28,798 nt of DNA from Treponema primitia ZAS-1 (GCF_000297095.1 NZ_AEEA01000039.1:1-28798); one strand, 5' to 3'. Positions 16,014 to 24,796 are shown, counted from the stretch's first letter. A program made the numbers and translations. The notes: a model not told the origin generated them from the sequence alone.

Positions 16014-16031
16014 ATACTATTTATATAGTAT
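16014..16031 (+). promoter_or_regulatory. Operator-like inverted repeat at the permease transcription start
   Basis: ATACTAT-TTAT-ATAGTAT is a perfect 7-bp inverted repeat overlapping the first 20 transcribed bases. Its position suits a repressor site. A second short palindrome, AAGCGCTT, lies at 16052-16059. No thiamine-pyrophosphate riboswitch sequence is recognisable in this leader, although CytX genes often carry one. Confidence 0.4.
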
Positions 16032-16094
16032 TTATAGGATACTTGCTTAAAAAGCGCTTGCATTATGGGCGGTTATATGCTGCAGGAGGGTTTT

Positions 16095-17264
16095 ATGAAA
16101 AAAAGCGCTATGTTTTTACTCTGGGTTGGGGCGGCAATTTCCGTTTCGGAAATATTTACCGGGGGCCTGCTTGCTCCCTTGGGTTTTGTCCAAGGGCTGA
16201 TTGTAATAATTATCGGACATATAATCGGAACAGCGCTTTTTGCGGGGGGCGCTTATGTTTCTTATTGCCGGAAAGTTAATGCCATGGACAGCGTGGCTTT
16301 TTCTTTTGGTAAACTCGGAGGAAAATTAGTCGCCCTGTGTAATTTGGTACAACTTGTGGGCTGGATTATCATTTTAGTTGTACAGGCAGGGGGCGCTATT
16401 GCCGGTGTATTTCCTAATCTGCCTTTCTGGACAGTAACACTGACGCTGTCTATACTTCAAATAGTATGGGCTGTGATTTTTGGTACTCCGGGAGGCCGCA
16501 TAAACGATATAGCGGTTGTTCTCTTGGCAGGACTTTGTGTTTTATTTCTCGTTGAATCATTTGGATACAACGCCGGATCCTTATCCATTTCAACTAACAT
16601 GAGCATAATGTTAGGAATAGAATTGTCCATAGCCATGCCGGTTTCCTGGCTGCCATTGGTGGGAGACTATTCCTGCAAAGCAAATGACAAAATTGGCGCT
16701 ACGCTAATGCCCTTTCTTGGATATTTTTTGGGGAGTTGCTTTATGTATATCATTGGGCTTTCCATTGCGGTTTCAAGCGGGAATGATATTTTCGCTTTTA
16801 TCGCATCAAGCAGGTTTCGATATGTCGCCTGTGGTATAGTTTTATTGTCTACCATAACCACCAACTTTGTCGCTATTTATTCCGCAGCGGTTTCATCAAC
16901 ACAATGGATAAAAATCAAAAACATCAGGACATCAATTCTGATGGTTGGGATATTTACACTGGTTGTTTCTGTGTTTTTTCCGGTCAGCCGCTTTGAGTTA
17001 ATTCTGGAGAAATTCCTTACCTCTATCACCATGGTATTTGTGCCGATATTTACGCTTATTTTGCTTGAGTTCTTCATGAAAAAACAAACGACTGAAAAAC
17101 ACAATAATTGGGGGCAGTTGTTTATTGTGCTTATCGGCATAGCCGGTAATTGGCTGTTTAATAAATACGGTATTTTTATCCCCACGGTTATGACCATCCT
17201 GTTGGTTTCAACTTTATTTGTCATTAAATATATTATTGGTGGAAATAAAGCATGGAGAAAATGA
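16095..17264 (+). CDS. CytX-like NCS1-family permease
   Basis: 389 residues, almost entirely hydrophobic, with about eleven or twelve membrane segments. The start AISVSEIFTGGLLAPLGFVQG and the GGRINDIAV and MPVSWLPLVGDYS segments fit the CytX group, predicted to import hydroxymethylpyrimidine, a thiamine precursor. ATG 16095 has GCAGGAGGG 5 nt before it; the longer frame from 16065 lacks this. The gene is clearly more AT-rich than its neighbours and has no link to selenium or formate, so it may be a later insertion between selC and fdhF(Sec). The substrate is uncertain; other pyrimidine or vitamin precursors are possible. Confidence 0.75.
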   Translation: MKKSAMFLLWVGAAISVSEIFTGGLLAPLGFVQGLIVIIIGHIIGTALFAGGAYVSYCRKVNAMDSVAFSFGKLGGKLVALCNLVQLVGWIIILVVQAGGAIAGVFPNLPFWTVTLTLSILQIVWAVIFGTPGGRINDIAVVLLAGLCVLFLVESFGYNAGSLSISTNMSIMLGIELSIAMPVSWLPLVGDYSCKANDKIGATLMPFLGYFLGSCFMYIIGLSIAVSSGNDIFAFIASSRFRYVACGIVLLSTITTNFVAIYSAAVSSTQWIKIKNIRTSILMVGIFTLVVSVFFPVSRFELILEKFLTSITMVFVPIFTLILLEFFMKKQTTEKHNNWGQLFIVLIGIAGNWLFNKYGIFIPTVMTILLVSTLFVIKYIIGGNKAWRK

Positions 17265-17277
17265 TATCGGAAAAATG

Positions 17278-17348
17278 GCGCCTAACAAGATTGTCGATTT
17301 AAGCAAGTATATCATTTAGGCGCATATACCCGTATCTGACCGGATACG
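17278..17348 (+). promoter_or_regulatory. Two inverted repeats between permease and fdhF(Sec)
   Basis: GCGCCTAA (17278-17285) pairs perfectly with TTAGGCGC (17316-17323) across a 30-nt loop, and CGTATC (17331-17336) pairs with GATACG (17343-17348). Neither is followed by a T-run, so they are not obvious terminators; operators or RNA folds ahead of the fdhF(Sec) promoter are possible. The rest of the 224-nt gap up to 17420 shows nothing recognisable. Confidence 0.35.
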
Positions 17349-17419
17349 TCCTATGATTTGGGCAGATTCACCCGCCTCATGCCCTCCATTGCCTGTAGCG
17401 CGTTCCGCGTAAAAAACAC

Positions 17420-17448
17420 TTGAGTTTTTCCAGTTCCCATAGTATTCT
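17420..17448 (+). promoter_or_regulatory. Candidate promoter of fdhF(Sec)
   Basis: TTGAGT (17420-17425) and TATTCT (17443-17448) are 17 bp apart, four of six matches each: weaker than the promoter of the Cys paralogue. Start would be near 17455, with a 34-nt leader containing AGGAGGAG before ATG 17489. Confidence 0.45.
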
Positions 17449-17488
17449 GTTAAGTATAAAAGCGTTAAACCTCATAGGAGGAGAAGAA

Positions 17489-19681
17489 ATGGCGGTAAAA
17501 GAAATCCAGACCACCTGTGCGTACTGCGGAGCGGGGTGCCAGCTATTGTTTACGGTAGACCAGGATGTGAACAAGATCCTTGATGTGCATCCTGTTCAGG
17601 GCAGAACCAACGAAGGCACGGCCTGTTTGAAAGGCTGGTACGGGTGGGATTACCTCAATGACCCCCAGATTATCTCTAAAAGGCTCGCCAAGCCCATGAT
17701 TCGCAAGGGCGGTAAAAATAGTCCCCTGGAAGAGGTAGAATGGGACGAAGCCATTGCCTATACGGCGGGCCGGCTCATGGAAATTAAGGAAAAATACGGC
17801 CCCAACGCCATCATGGGCACCGGTTCGGCCCGGGGCTCGGGCAACGAGTCCAACTATATCATGCAGAAATTTATGCGCGCAGCGGTGGGCACCAACAATG
17901 TCGACCACTGCGCGCGGATATGACACGCTCCTTCTGTAGCGGGTCTACAGTATTCACTAGGTTCAGGCGCCATGACCATGGGAGTGCCTGAAATAGAAGA
18001 TGCAGCTCTTTTGTTTGTTTTCGGCTATAACGGCGCTGATTCTCACCCCATAGTCGCTCGCCGCATTGTGCGCGCCAAGGAAAAGGGCGCCAAGATAATC
18101 TGCGTCGATCCCCGGATCATAGAGACCGCCCGTATTGCGGACATGCATCTCCAGCTTAAAGGCGGCTCAAACCTGCTGCTGGTCAACGCTCTGGCCAATG
18201 TTATCTTGGAAGAAGGGCTCTGTGATTATGACTTTATCGAAAAACACGCCAATGGATTCGACGAGTTTAAGGAAATTGTAAAGAAATATACCCCCGAAGG
18301 CGTGGCTGCCCAGACCCAGATCTCCGCCGAGGATATCAGAAAGGCCGCCCGGATGTATGCCGCCAGCGGACGTTCCATGATCCTGTACGGCATGGGGGTC
18401 TGCCAGTTCGGGCAGGCCGTGGACGTGGTCAAGGGTTTGGCCAACCTGGCCATCATGACCGGCAACCTGGGCCGTCCCTCCACGGGCATCGGCCCGGTGC
18501 GGGGCCAGAACAACGTGCAGGGCGCCTGCGATATGGGGGCCTTGCCCAATGTCTATCCGGGCTACCAGAGCGTCACCGTCCCGGCGATACAGGAAAAATT
18601 CGAAAAAGCCTGGGGGGTCAAACTGTCCGATAAGCCTGGCATTACCCTGACCGTGGTGCCCCACCATGTGCTGCACGAAACCGACCCTGCAAAACAGATC
18701 CACGCCTATTACATAATGGGGGAGGACCCGGTCCAATCCGACCCGGATTCGACGGAAGTGCGGGAGTCTCTGGAGAAATGCGACTTCGTGGTTATGCAGG
18801 ACATTTATATGAACAAAACCGGCCAGTACGCCGATGTTCTTCTGCCGGCCACGGGCTGGTGCGAGCATGACTCGGTTTTCTCCTGCTGCGACCGGGGCTT
18901 TCAGAAGGCCCGCAAGGTCATCGAGCCTTCGGGGGATGTGAAGAACGACTGGGAAATCATCAGCCTGATTTCTACGGCCATGGGCTACCCCATGAAGTAT
19001 AACAACACCGTAGAAATCTGGAACGAGCTGATCGAACTCTGCCCCAGTTTCGCCGGCGCCACCGACGAGAAGCTTGAAAGGAACCTCTCCATCCAGTGGC
19101 CCTGCCGGGACAAGGCAGCGAGCGATTTGGGTACGGTCTACCTGCACAGGGGCGGCAAATTCGCCAACGCCGACGGCAAGGCCAACTTTTTCGCCACCGA
19201 ATGGCGGCCGCCTCAGGAAGTGGAAAACAAAGAGTATCCCCTCACCCTGTGTACGGTCCGCGAAGTGGGCCACTATTCGGTGCGCACCATGACCGGTAAC
19301 TGCCGGACCCTCCGCAACCTTGAGGATGAGCCGGGCTGGGTACAGATTTCGGCGAGGGATGCGGAAAAGCTTGGCATAAAACACCAAGAGCTTGTCAGGA
19401 TAAGCTCAAAACGCGGCTCCGTTATTACCCGGGCCAATATTACCTCCCGGGTCAAGAAGGGCGCCGTGTACATGACCTACCAGTGGTGGGTCGGCGCCTG
19501 TAACGAACTGACGAATAGTTCCCTTGACCCCATAAGCAAGACCCCGGAGTACAAGTACTGCGCCTGCAAGGTGGAAAGGCTTCCGGATCAAAAAGCGGCC
19601 TGGGACGCGGTGAACAAGACCTTGGCGGATTTGAGAAACAAGATGTTCATCAGCGTTGAACGGGAGGGTGTCTCGGGGTAA
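17489..19681 (+). CDS. fdhF: Formate dehydrogenase H-type catalytic subunit, selenocysteine variant
   Basis: One 730-residue selenoprotein read through TGA at 17921-17923 as Sec145, in the context DHCARI-U-HAPSVAG. Without recoding it would look like two fragments ending and starting around 17923-17972. Cys10, Cys13 and Cys17 and a later Cys in NEGTACLKGW hold the [4Fe-4S] cluster; the C-terminal cofactor domain is intact (VREVGHYSVRTMTGNCR). It is strongly similar along its whole length to the Cys paralogue at 1198-3393. A start at 17420 exists but ATG 17489 has AGGAGGAG at good spacing. No HycB or HydA gene accompanies it, so it probably uses the HDCR subunits encoded at 3390-6195. Confidence 0.95.
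17921..17950 (+). promoter_or_regulatory. UGA(Sec) codon with bacterial SECIS hairpin
   Basis: Ten nucleotides after the UGA, CTGTAG (17934-17939) and CTACAG (17945-17950) form a perfect 6-bp stem with loop CGGGT. The loop GU lies about 20 nt after the UGA, inside the range bound by SelB, and the GGGUCU apex resembles the GGUCU of the E. coli fdhF SECIS. The lower part of the stem is irregular. Confidence 0.88.
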
Positions 19682-19703
19682 GCGGTTTTGTAAAACCAAA
19701 CCA

Positions 19704-19732
19704 TTGACCCGTTCCGGCTCAGTCGGTACGAT
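19704..19732 (+). promoter_or_regulatory. Candidate promoter of the MoxR-VWA pair
   Basis: TTGACC (19704-19709) and TACGAT (19727-19732) with a 17-bp spacer. Transcription would start near 19739, almost at the ATG 19741. A small dyad GGTTTT-GT-AAAACC (19684-19697) lies just upstream, after the fdhF stop. Confidence 0.4.
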
Positions 19733-19740
19733 ATGGGGTA

Positions 19741-21174
19741 ATGAAGGGCCTTAACCGGATCCGTGACCGGATCGAAATAGCCATCGAGATTACCAGGGAC
19801 AGTAAGGTTCCCATCCTTTTGATGGCAAACCCGGGACTGGCCAAATCAACGGTGGTGTACAACTGGGCCGGACGCAACGGCTACCATATTGAAACCCTTA
19901 TCGGCTCCCGGTTTTCCCAGGAGGAGATCCTGGGTTTTCAGGTCAGGGCGGAGGACCGTGAAACCGGGGAGCACTATCTGGAACTTCTGGCCCCCCACTG
20001 GTACCGGAACATCCTGGATCAGGAAAATAACTTTCATGTGCCGTCGGTGCTGTTCCTGGACGAGCTGAGTACCGCCCAGGAAAATGTTCAAGGGGCTCTG
20101 CTGCAGTTGGTCTTTGAGCGGAAAATCGGAAACGGCCGGACCCTGCCCGAATCGACCCTGGTTATCGCCGCGGCAAACTACAAGCAGAATATCCCCTTTC
20201 AGTTCAATATCATGGCCCCCATCCTCAACCGTTTTTGTATCATCAACCTGTCCTACGAAAGCAACGATAGTTTTCTTGACGAGTTTCTCCAGGATGAAGC
20301 GGACCTTGCGAAGGACCCCGTGGTCTTTGCGGAAAAAGAAATTACGCTCTGGCAGAAAAACTACCTCCGGGACGGATTGAAGATGATGTTCAGGACTCTT
20401 TTCCGTTCCTTTGAGGAGGATAACCGGGATATGGATAAGGACCTTATCTACACCATGGACATCAATAATCAGGTCTACAATACCATGTACGATGACGACT
20501 CCCGGTATGTATACAACTTTATTTCCGGCCGTACCCTCTGGTATCTCTACAAGATAAGCCTGTCCTTCCTCCGCAAAGGCCTGACCTTGGAGGCGCACGA
20601 TGCTGCCATACTTAACATGGTCTATGGCCTCATCGGCCTTGGAACCAACACCTTTACTGAAAAACAACGCAAGGCGTATCTAAAGAGCGCAGAAACCCTG
20701 TACCGGCGGCTCTACGATGTCCTATCCTCCCGGAATGACACCGGAACGACCACGGCTGCCGGTGAAGCTCAGCGCGCATCCCTGGACTTCCGGGGCAAGA
20801 GCATAGCGGACGCCGTCAACGAATGGGTTCTCTTTCATGAATCTTCGATGCTCCACGACATCAAGGATCCGAACCTGGAAGCCCTGACTATCCACATCAG
20901 CGCATCCTATGGCCTTAACGCCGAAGACACCGAGCGTCTCCGCCAGAAGATCACCCATAACAAGGCGGATCTCTACACCTTTTCCAACGATATGCAGCGC
21001 CTGGACTACCTCATCGGTATCCTCGAGGAGGAACAGAATCTTTCGGAAAACGCTAAGGATACGCAAGAGAAGAACCGTGAAGGCGATCCCCTTAACCGGC
21101 TCCGCGGAATCCGTGAGGCTTATGCGGAACTTCGTGACGAAGCGGTGAAGCTTATGATGAAGAACACGGGGTAA
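19741..21174 (+). CDS. MoxR-type AAA+ ATPase
   Basis: 477 residues. The AAA+ core is N-terminal: Walker A ANPGLAKST at 29-37, Walker B VLFLDELS with Asp107/Glu108, and sensor 1 VIAAANY. The second half is largely helical and charged. MoxR ATPases pair with VWA-domain proteins to insert metals or remodel metalloenzymes (CbbQ/CbbO, NorQ/NorD, CoxD/CoxE, RavA/ViaA), and a VWA partner follows after 11 nt. Direct placement behind a molybdenum/tungsten selenoenzyme suggests a maturation or quality-control role, an inference. A GGGG lies 3-6 nt before the ATG, and a predicted promoter makes the leader very short. Confidence 0.8.
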   Translation: MKGLNRIRDRIEIAIEITRDSKVPILLMANPGLAKSTVVYNWAGRNGYHIETLIGSRFSQEEILGFQVRAEDRETGEHYLELLAPHWYRNILDQENNFHVPSVLFLDELSTAQENVQGALLQLVFERKIGNGRTLPESTLVIAAANYKQNIPFQFNIMAPILNRFCIINLSYESNDSFLDEFLQDEADLAKDPVVFAEKEITLWQKNYLRDGLKMMFRTLFRSFEEDNRDMDKDLIYTMDINNQVYNTMYDDDSRYVYNFISGRTLWYLYKISLSFLRKGLTLEAHDAAILNMVYGLIGLGTNTFTEKQRKAYLKSAETLYRRLYDVLSSRNDTGTTTAAGEAQRASLDFRGKSIADAVNEWVLFHESSMLHDIKDPNLEALTIHISASYGLNAEDTERLRQKITHNKADLYTFSNDMQRLDYLIGILEEEQNLSENAKDTQEKNREGDPLNRLRGIREAYAELRDEAVKLMMKNTG

Positions 21175-21185
21175 AGGACTAAGCC

Positions 21186-22649
21186 TTGCCGGAAAATGGA
21201 GATTGGGAGCCTGCCCAATACCGGGTAACAAACAAACTGCTGGAACGGCTTAATATCCGCATCAGTTATATTGACGTCCCTGGGATAAAGGGGGCGCCGC
21301 TAAGTTTTTCCTACCGGGCCATGCGGGGTGAGTACTGTATCTACATTGACCGGAAAGCAGATAGGCCGACTTTTATGGCCCGGGATCTCCACGAGAAAGG
21401 GCATATCCTCTACAACCACTTTAACCGGCCCAGGGCGCACCGCCAGCAGTTTGAAGAATTTTTCCGGCGCAACCTCCACAGTTTTCTTGCGCGCCTTCCT
21501 CCGGAGCGGAACTTAAACTCCAAGCTGGGTACCTATTCTACGTATATCTACAACCGTTTTTCTGACATAGCCCAGGCCATGGAGATAAATACCAAGCTTT
21601 TCAAAGAGGATCGTAAGGTGTTGCAAGTTGCGCGGGAAACTTCGCTGCAAAATACGCCCGGCGGTCCTCTGGAGGGATTCATCTTCCCCCGGGAGACGTG
21701 GCCCGAGGGACTGGACTGGATGAGCTATATGAGCTTCCTCTGCACCGAGCTGAACTTCTTTCTGGACCATATAGGGGACGGGCCGGGCAAAAAAATTAAG
21801 TCGAGCGACGTCAGCGCCTATAACGCCATGCAGGCCGTTGAACGGCGTATACAGGATATCCAGGAAACCCGAAAGACCGCTGCGGATGCGGACAGCAACG
21901 CCGCCTACGAACCGGAAGTCATCAGGCACGGCAGGACCGATAATTATACCGATACCAAGACGGTCAACACCGTTACGGAATTAAACGATGTTAAGGACCT
22001 GGTACGAATACTGCGGGAACGGAGCCTCCTCCTTAAGCGGAACCGGCTCCACACGGACATTCTCTATAATATTAACCGTAATCGGTTTGGGGATATCCTC
22101 ATCCCCCGGCGTTACCGCATTGAAAACTACAACCTGAACAACCTGTGTATACTGCTGGATGTGTCCGGCAGCGTTCCTCCGGGCTTTGTTAAGCGGGTTA
22201 TCCAAACCATTATGCGTGCCGAAGGAGCCTTTTACAAAGGCGCCTTTAACAAACACCTGAGCCGCCTGGTCTGCTGGTCCGACAGCCTTTGTTCCGATAC
22301 CTCCTTGGCGGACATTGGCGCCATAACCTTAGGCGGGGGTACCGTGTTGGGTGCAGGTATCGAATACTGTAAACAGTACCTCAACGAGCGGTCCAGTTTC
22401 TTTATCATCAGCGATTTCCAGGATGACCTTAACGACTGGATCAGCGCCGCCCGAGACCTGGGCTGCCAAAAAACCGCCGTGGGATACGGCCGATTTGGCC
22501 GGGATACCTCGTTTGAACGGTGGTTTTCCGCCATAGGTTCCAATGCGGACTACCGTAAGAACCCCGTGGACATACGACGTTTTGTGTCGGTGTTTAACAC
22601 GGTGCTGCTGCGGGATGATGTGGTACAGCGGGAGGGCTTGACCGGGTAA
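21186..22649 (+). CDS. VWA-domain protein with HExxH-like motif, partner of the MoxR ATPase
   Basis: 487 residues from a TTG start, chosen because AAAGGA lies 7 nt before it and the next in-frame Met is about 45 residues in. An N-terminal metallopeptidase-like region has HEKGH at 69-73. A charged middle follows, then a C-terminal von Willebrand A domain with the metal-ion site DVSGS at 325-329 and SDFQDD later. It resembles the DUF2201/CoxE-like partners of MoxR ATPases. Whether the HEKGH site is catalytic is unknown. The family predicts that it acts with the ATPase on a client metalloenzyme; the nearest candidate is FdhF(Sec). Confidence 0.75.
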   Translation: MPENGDWEPAQYRVTNKLLERLNIRISYIDVPGIKGAPLSFSYRAMRGEYCIYIDRKADRPTFMARDLHEKGHILYNHFNRPRAHRQQFEEFFRRNLHSFLARLPPERNLNSKLGTYSTYIYNRFSDIAQAMEINTKLFKEDRKVLQVARETSLQNTPGGPLEGFIFPRETWPEGLDWMSYMSFLCTELNFFLDHIGDGPGKKIKSSDVSAYNAMQAVERRIQDIQETRKTAADADSNAAYEPEVIRHGRTDNYTDTKTVNTVTELNDVKDLVRILRERSLLLKRNRLHTDILYNINRNRFGDILIPRRYRIENYNLNNLCILLDVSGSVPPGFVKRVIQTIMRAEGAFYKGAFNKHLSRLVCWSDSLCSDTSLADIGAITLGGGTVLGAGIEYCKQYLNERSSFFIISDFQDDLNDWISAARDLGCQKTAVGYGRFGRDTSFERWFSAIGSNADYRKNPVDIRRFVSVFNTVLLRDDVVQREGLTG

Positions 22650-22660
22650 GGTAAATTGTT

Positions 22661-22724
22661 TATACTTTAGTGTATTACGATACAGTGTAATATGATACAC
22701 TATATCATATTACACTAAAGTATC
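22661..22724 (+). promoter_or_regulatory. Compound inverted repeat ahead of the ATPase gene
   Basis: AGTGTAATATGATA (22684-22697) is repeated inverted at 22703-22716 as a perfect 14-bp arm with a 5-nt loop. An outer 13-bp arm, ATACTTTAGTGTA (22662-22674), matches 22711-22723 in inverse, and TGTAT-TACG-ATACA (22671-22684) is a third dyad. TATGAT at 22691-22696 could be a -10 box inside the structure. The three dyads are mutually exclusive if folded as RNA; as DNA they would make a multi-site operator. The gene's GGAGG follows immediately. Confidence 0.6.
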
Positions 22725-22736
22725 CGGAGGCGTAGG

Positions 22737-24146
22737 ATGTTTGTGGGAAGAAAACGGGAACTGGAAGCTCTGGAAAAGCAATATGCCGGGAACGATTTTG
22801 AATTTGCGGTCATATACGGACGCCGGAGGGTGGGAAAAACATCCCTCATAGTTGAATTTATTAAGGATAAGCCGGCGGTATTTTTTACCGGCCGGGAAAC
22901 CAACCTGGCGGAAAATCTGGTGCTGCTCAGTGGGAGTATTCAGGCCTCCCGGTTTGGGGTAGAAAAGGCGCCGGTTTATCAGTCTATCGACGATGCCCTG
23001 GACCGGGTCTTCAGCGCCGCTGATGGCAAGCGGCTTATCTTTGTGATTGACGAGTACCCCTACCTGGCAGGGGCTTGGCGGGGAATATCTTCGACCCTCC
23101 AGGAAAAGATCGATCACCGTTCAAAAAAATGCAGGCTTTTTTTAATCCTCTGCGGATCATCCCTTTCCTTTATGGAAAACCAGGTGCTGGGGTACCAAAG
23201 TCCTCTGTACGGAAGACGAACCGCTCAGTATAAGATTGAGCCCTTTGATTTTTTTGAGGCCGGAGAATTTTTTCCCAACCTAAACAGCCAGGACAGCGCC
23301 GCTATCTATGCCATGGCCGGGGGTATTCCCTCATACCTGAACCGGTTTATCGGCTCTGCACCCCTCAAAGAAAAGGTGATCGCCAACTTCCTTAGTCCCC
23401 AGGGTTTTCTTTTTGAGGAGCCGGAAAATCTCCTGAAACAGGAACTGCGGGATCCGGCGAACTACAACGCCCTTATTCGGGAGATTGCCCGTGGAGCAAC
23501 CCGGGTTTCGGAGATCGCCTCTAAAACAGGTCTGGAAACCGGCGTAGCAAGCCACTACCTTGATACCCTCATACAGCTGGGAATTGTTGAACGGGAAATG
23601 CCCGTCACCGAGGAGGTTCAGGGAAAAACCCGCGGCAGGAAATCGCTCTACACGGTTAAGGATAATCTTTTCTGTTTTTGGTACCGATTTATCCCCGGCA
23701 TTATTGATATTATTCAGCATAACAACACGGAGAAAGCCTGGGACTTTATTGCCGAAGGGTTCAGCGCCTACATGGGCAGGGTATTTGAAGAAATTTGCCG
23801 ACAGTATCTCTGGCGGGAAAACACTGCAGGCAGACTACCCTTCTTTTTTCAGCAGGAGGGCCGCTGGTGGGGACATGATCCATTGCAGAAAATGGAATCC
23901 AAAATCGACATCCTGGCAATTCAGGGCAAGACCCATGCGCTGTTCTGCGAATGCAAGTGGAGAAACGAAGGAACCGGCAGGGACGTCCTTGAAGCCCTGT
24001 TACAAAAAGCGGATCATTTCCGGTTTGAACAGAAATACTACATCCTTTTTTCAAAGAGCCCCTTTACCGTGGGATGCAAAAAACTAGCCGCAGAGAGGGG
24101 GGGTGTCAGGCTGCTTAGCTTTAGGGAGATGAACGTAAACCGCTGA
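22737..24146 (+). CDS. Archaeal-type ATPase with DUF234 nuclease-like C-terminus
   Basis: 469 residues. P-loop ATPase of the archaeal ATPase family: Walker A YGRRRVGKTS at 27-36, Walker B FVIDEYPYL (Asp105, Glu106). A winged-helix-like stretch follows near residues 245-310. The C-terminal domain has Asp391 and Glu405-Cys-Lys407 (DILA ... CECKW), the layout of a PD-(D/E)xK nuclease core. Such genes occur singly, are often horizontally moved and have no settled function; defence or toxin-like roles are suggested for relatives. GGAGG lies 7 nt before the ATG. It is not obviously linked to formate or selenium metabolism. Confidence 0.8.
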   Translation: MFVGRKRELEALEKQYAGNDFEFAVIYGRRRVGKTSLIVEFIKDKPAVFFTGRETNLAENLVLLSGSIQASRFGVEKAPVYQSIDDALDRVFSAADGKRLIFVIDEYPYLAGAWRGISSTLQEKIDHRSKKCRLFLILCGSSLSFMENQVLGYQSPLYGRRTAQYKIEPFDFFEAGEFFPNLNSQDSAAIYAMAGGIPSYLNRFIGSAPLKEKVIANFLSPQGFLFEEPENLLKQELRDPANYNALIREIARGATRVSEIASKTGLETGVASHYLDTLIQLGIVEREMPVTEEVQGKTRGRKSLYTVKDNLFCFWYRFIPGIIDIIQHNNTEKAWDFIAEGFSAYMGRVFEEICRQYLWRENTAGRLPFFFQQEGRWWGHDPLQKMESKIDILAIQGKTHALFCECKWRNEGTGRDVLEALLQKADHFRFEQKYYILFSKSPFTVGCKKLAAERGGVRLLSFREMNVNR

Positions 24147-24160
24147 CAGTATTATTGTCC

Positions 24161-24787
24161 CTACAATTTCTCAAAATCCGCAGCGCCATGTTTGCATATG
24201 GGGCACACAAAATCCGGCGGGAGTACATCCCCTTCGTACACATATCCGCAAATTTTGCATATATACCCTTTCTTTTTGGAAGATTCTACCGGAGGCTTGG
24301 GTTTAATGTGATCAAAATAATACTGGTATGTTACGGACTGCACGGCGTTCAACACCGCCGCTTCGGTGACATCGGCAATAACCAAAGTGTGGGTATCGTA
24401 GTCGCTTGTGCTGATAATTTTACCGGAAATATAGCTATTGGCATAGCGGGGTTCATACAGTATGCCGTTAGGGCTGCGCTTTTTTTCCTGCGCACCGGCA
24501 AACTTATCAACGGTCCGGCCGCTCTGAAAGCCAAACTGCTGAAAAACAGAAAATGGTGTTTCAACACCTAAAACAGAAACATTAAAAATACCGGTTTTAA
24601 GTATCATGTCGTGGGTAAAATTGTTTTTGTTGACCGTAAGGGATATGCGTTTGGGTATATCCGTCATCTGGGAAACGGTGTTGATAATACAGCCGTTATC
24701 CTTATCGCCGTCCTTTGCCGTTAGAATGAAAAGTCCATAACTCAGCTTAAAAAATGCAGCATTATCAATACCGGTTAAATCAGACAT
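24161..24787 (-). CDS. hrb: High-molecular-weight rubredoxin (flavin reductase domain plus rubredoxin)
   Basis: 208 residues. An N-terminal FMN-binding flavin-reductase-like domain (about 1-150) is joined by a Pro/Lys linker to a C-terminal rubredoxin: CKICGYVYEGD (Cys177, Cys180) and CPICKHG (Cys195, Cys198). In acetogens such as Moorella, this protein passes electrons from NAD(P)H to flavodiiron proteins that remove O2 or NO. That fits an anaerobe exposed to oxygen in a gut. AGGAG precedes the ATG. The gene converges on the ATPase gene (14 nt between stops) and diverges from the MFS gene, sharing an intergenic region with a repeated 14-mer. Confidence 0.88.
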   Translation of the reverse strand: MSDLTGIDNAAFFKLSYGLFILTAKDGDKDNGCIINTVSQMTDIPKRISLTVNKNNFTHDMILKTGIFNVSVLGVETPFSVFQQFGFQSGRTVDKFAGAQEKKRSPNGILYEPRYANSYISGKIISTSDYDTHTLVIADVTEAAVLNAVQSVTYQYYFDHIKPKPPVESSKKKGYICKICGYVYEGDVLPPDFVCPICKHGAADFEKL

Positions 24788-24796
24788 ACCTGCTCC

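Noticed and set aside
16005..16094. Thiamine-pyrophosphate riboswitch in the CytX-like leader
   Set aside because: No CTGAGA or other recognisable THI-box sequence; the leader is too short (about 84 nt) and AT-rich, with only simple palindromes.
17278..17323. Intrinsic terminator of the permease gene
   Set aside because: The 8-bp stem has a 30-nt loop and no T-run after it; kept only as an inverted repeat.
17489..19681. Frameshifted or nonsense-mutated formate dehydrogenase pseudogene
   Set aside because: The stop is TGA at the exact catalytic Sec position, a SECIS hairpin follows, and all factors for Sec insertion are encoded in the same window.
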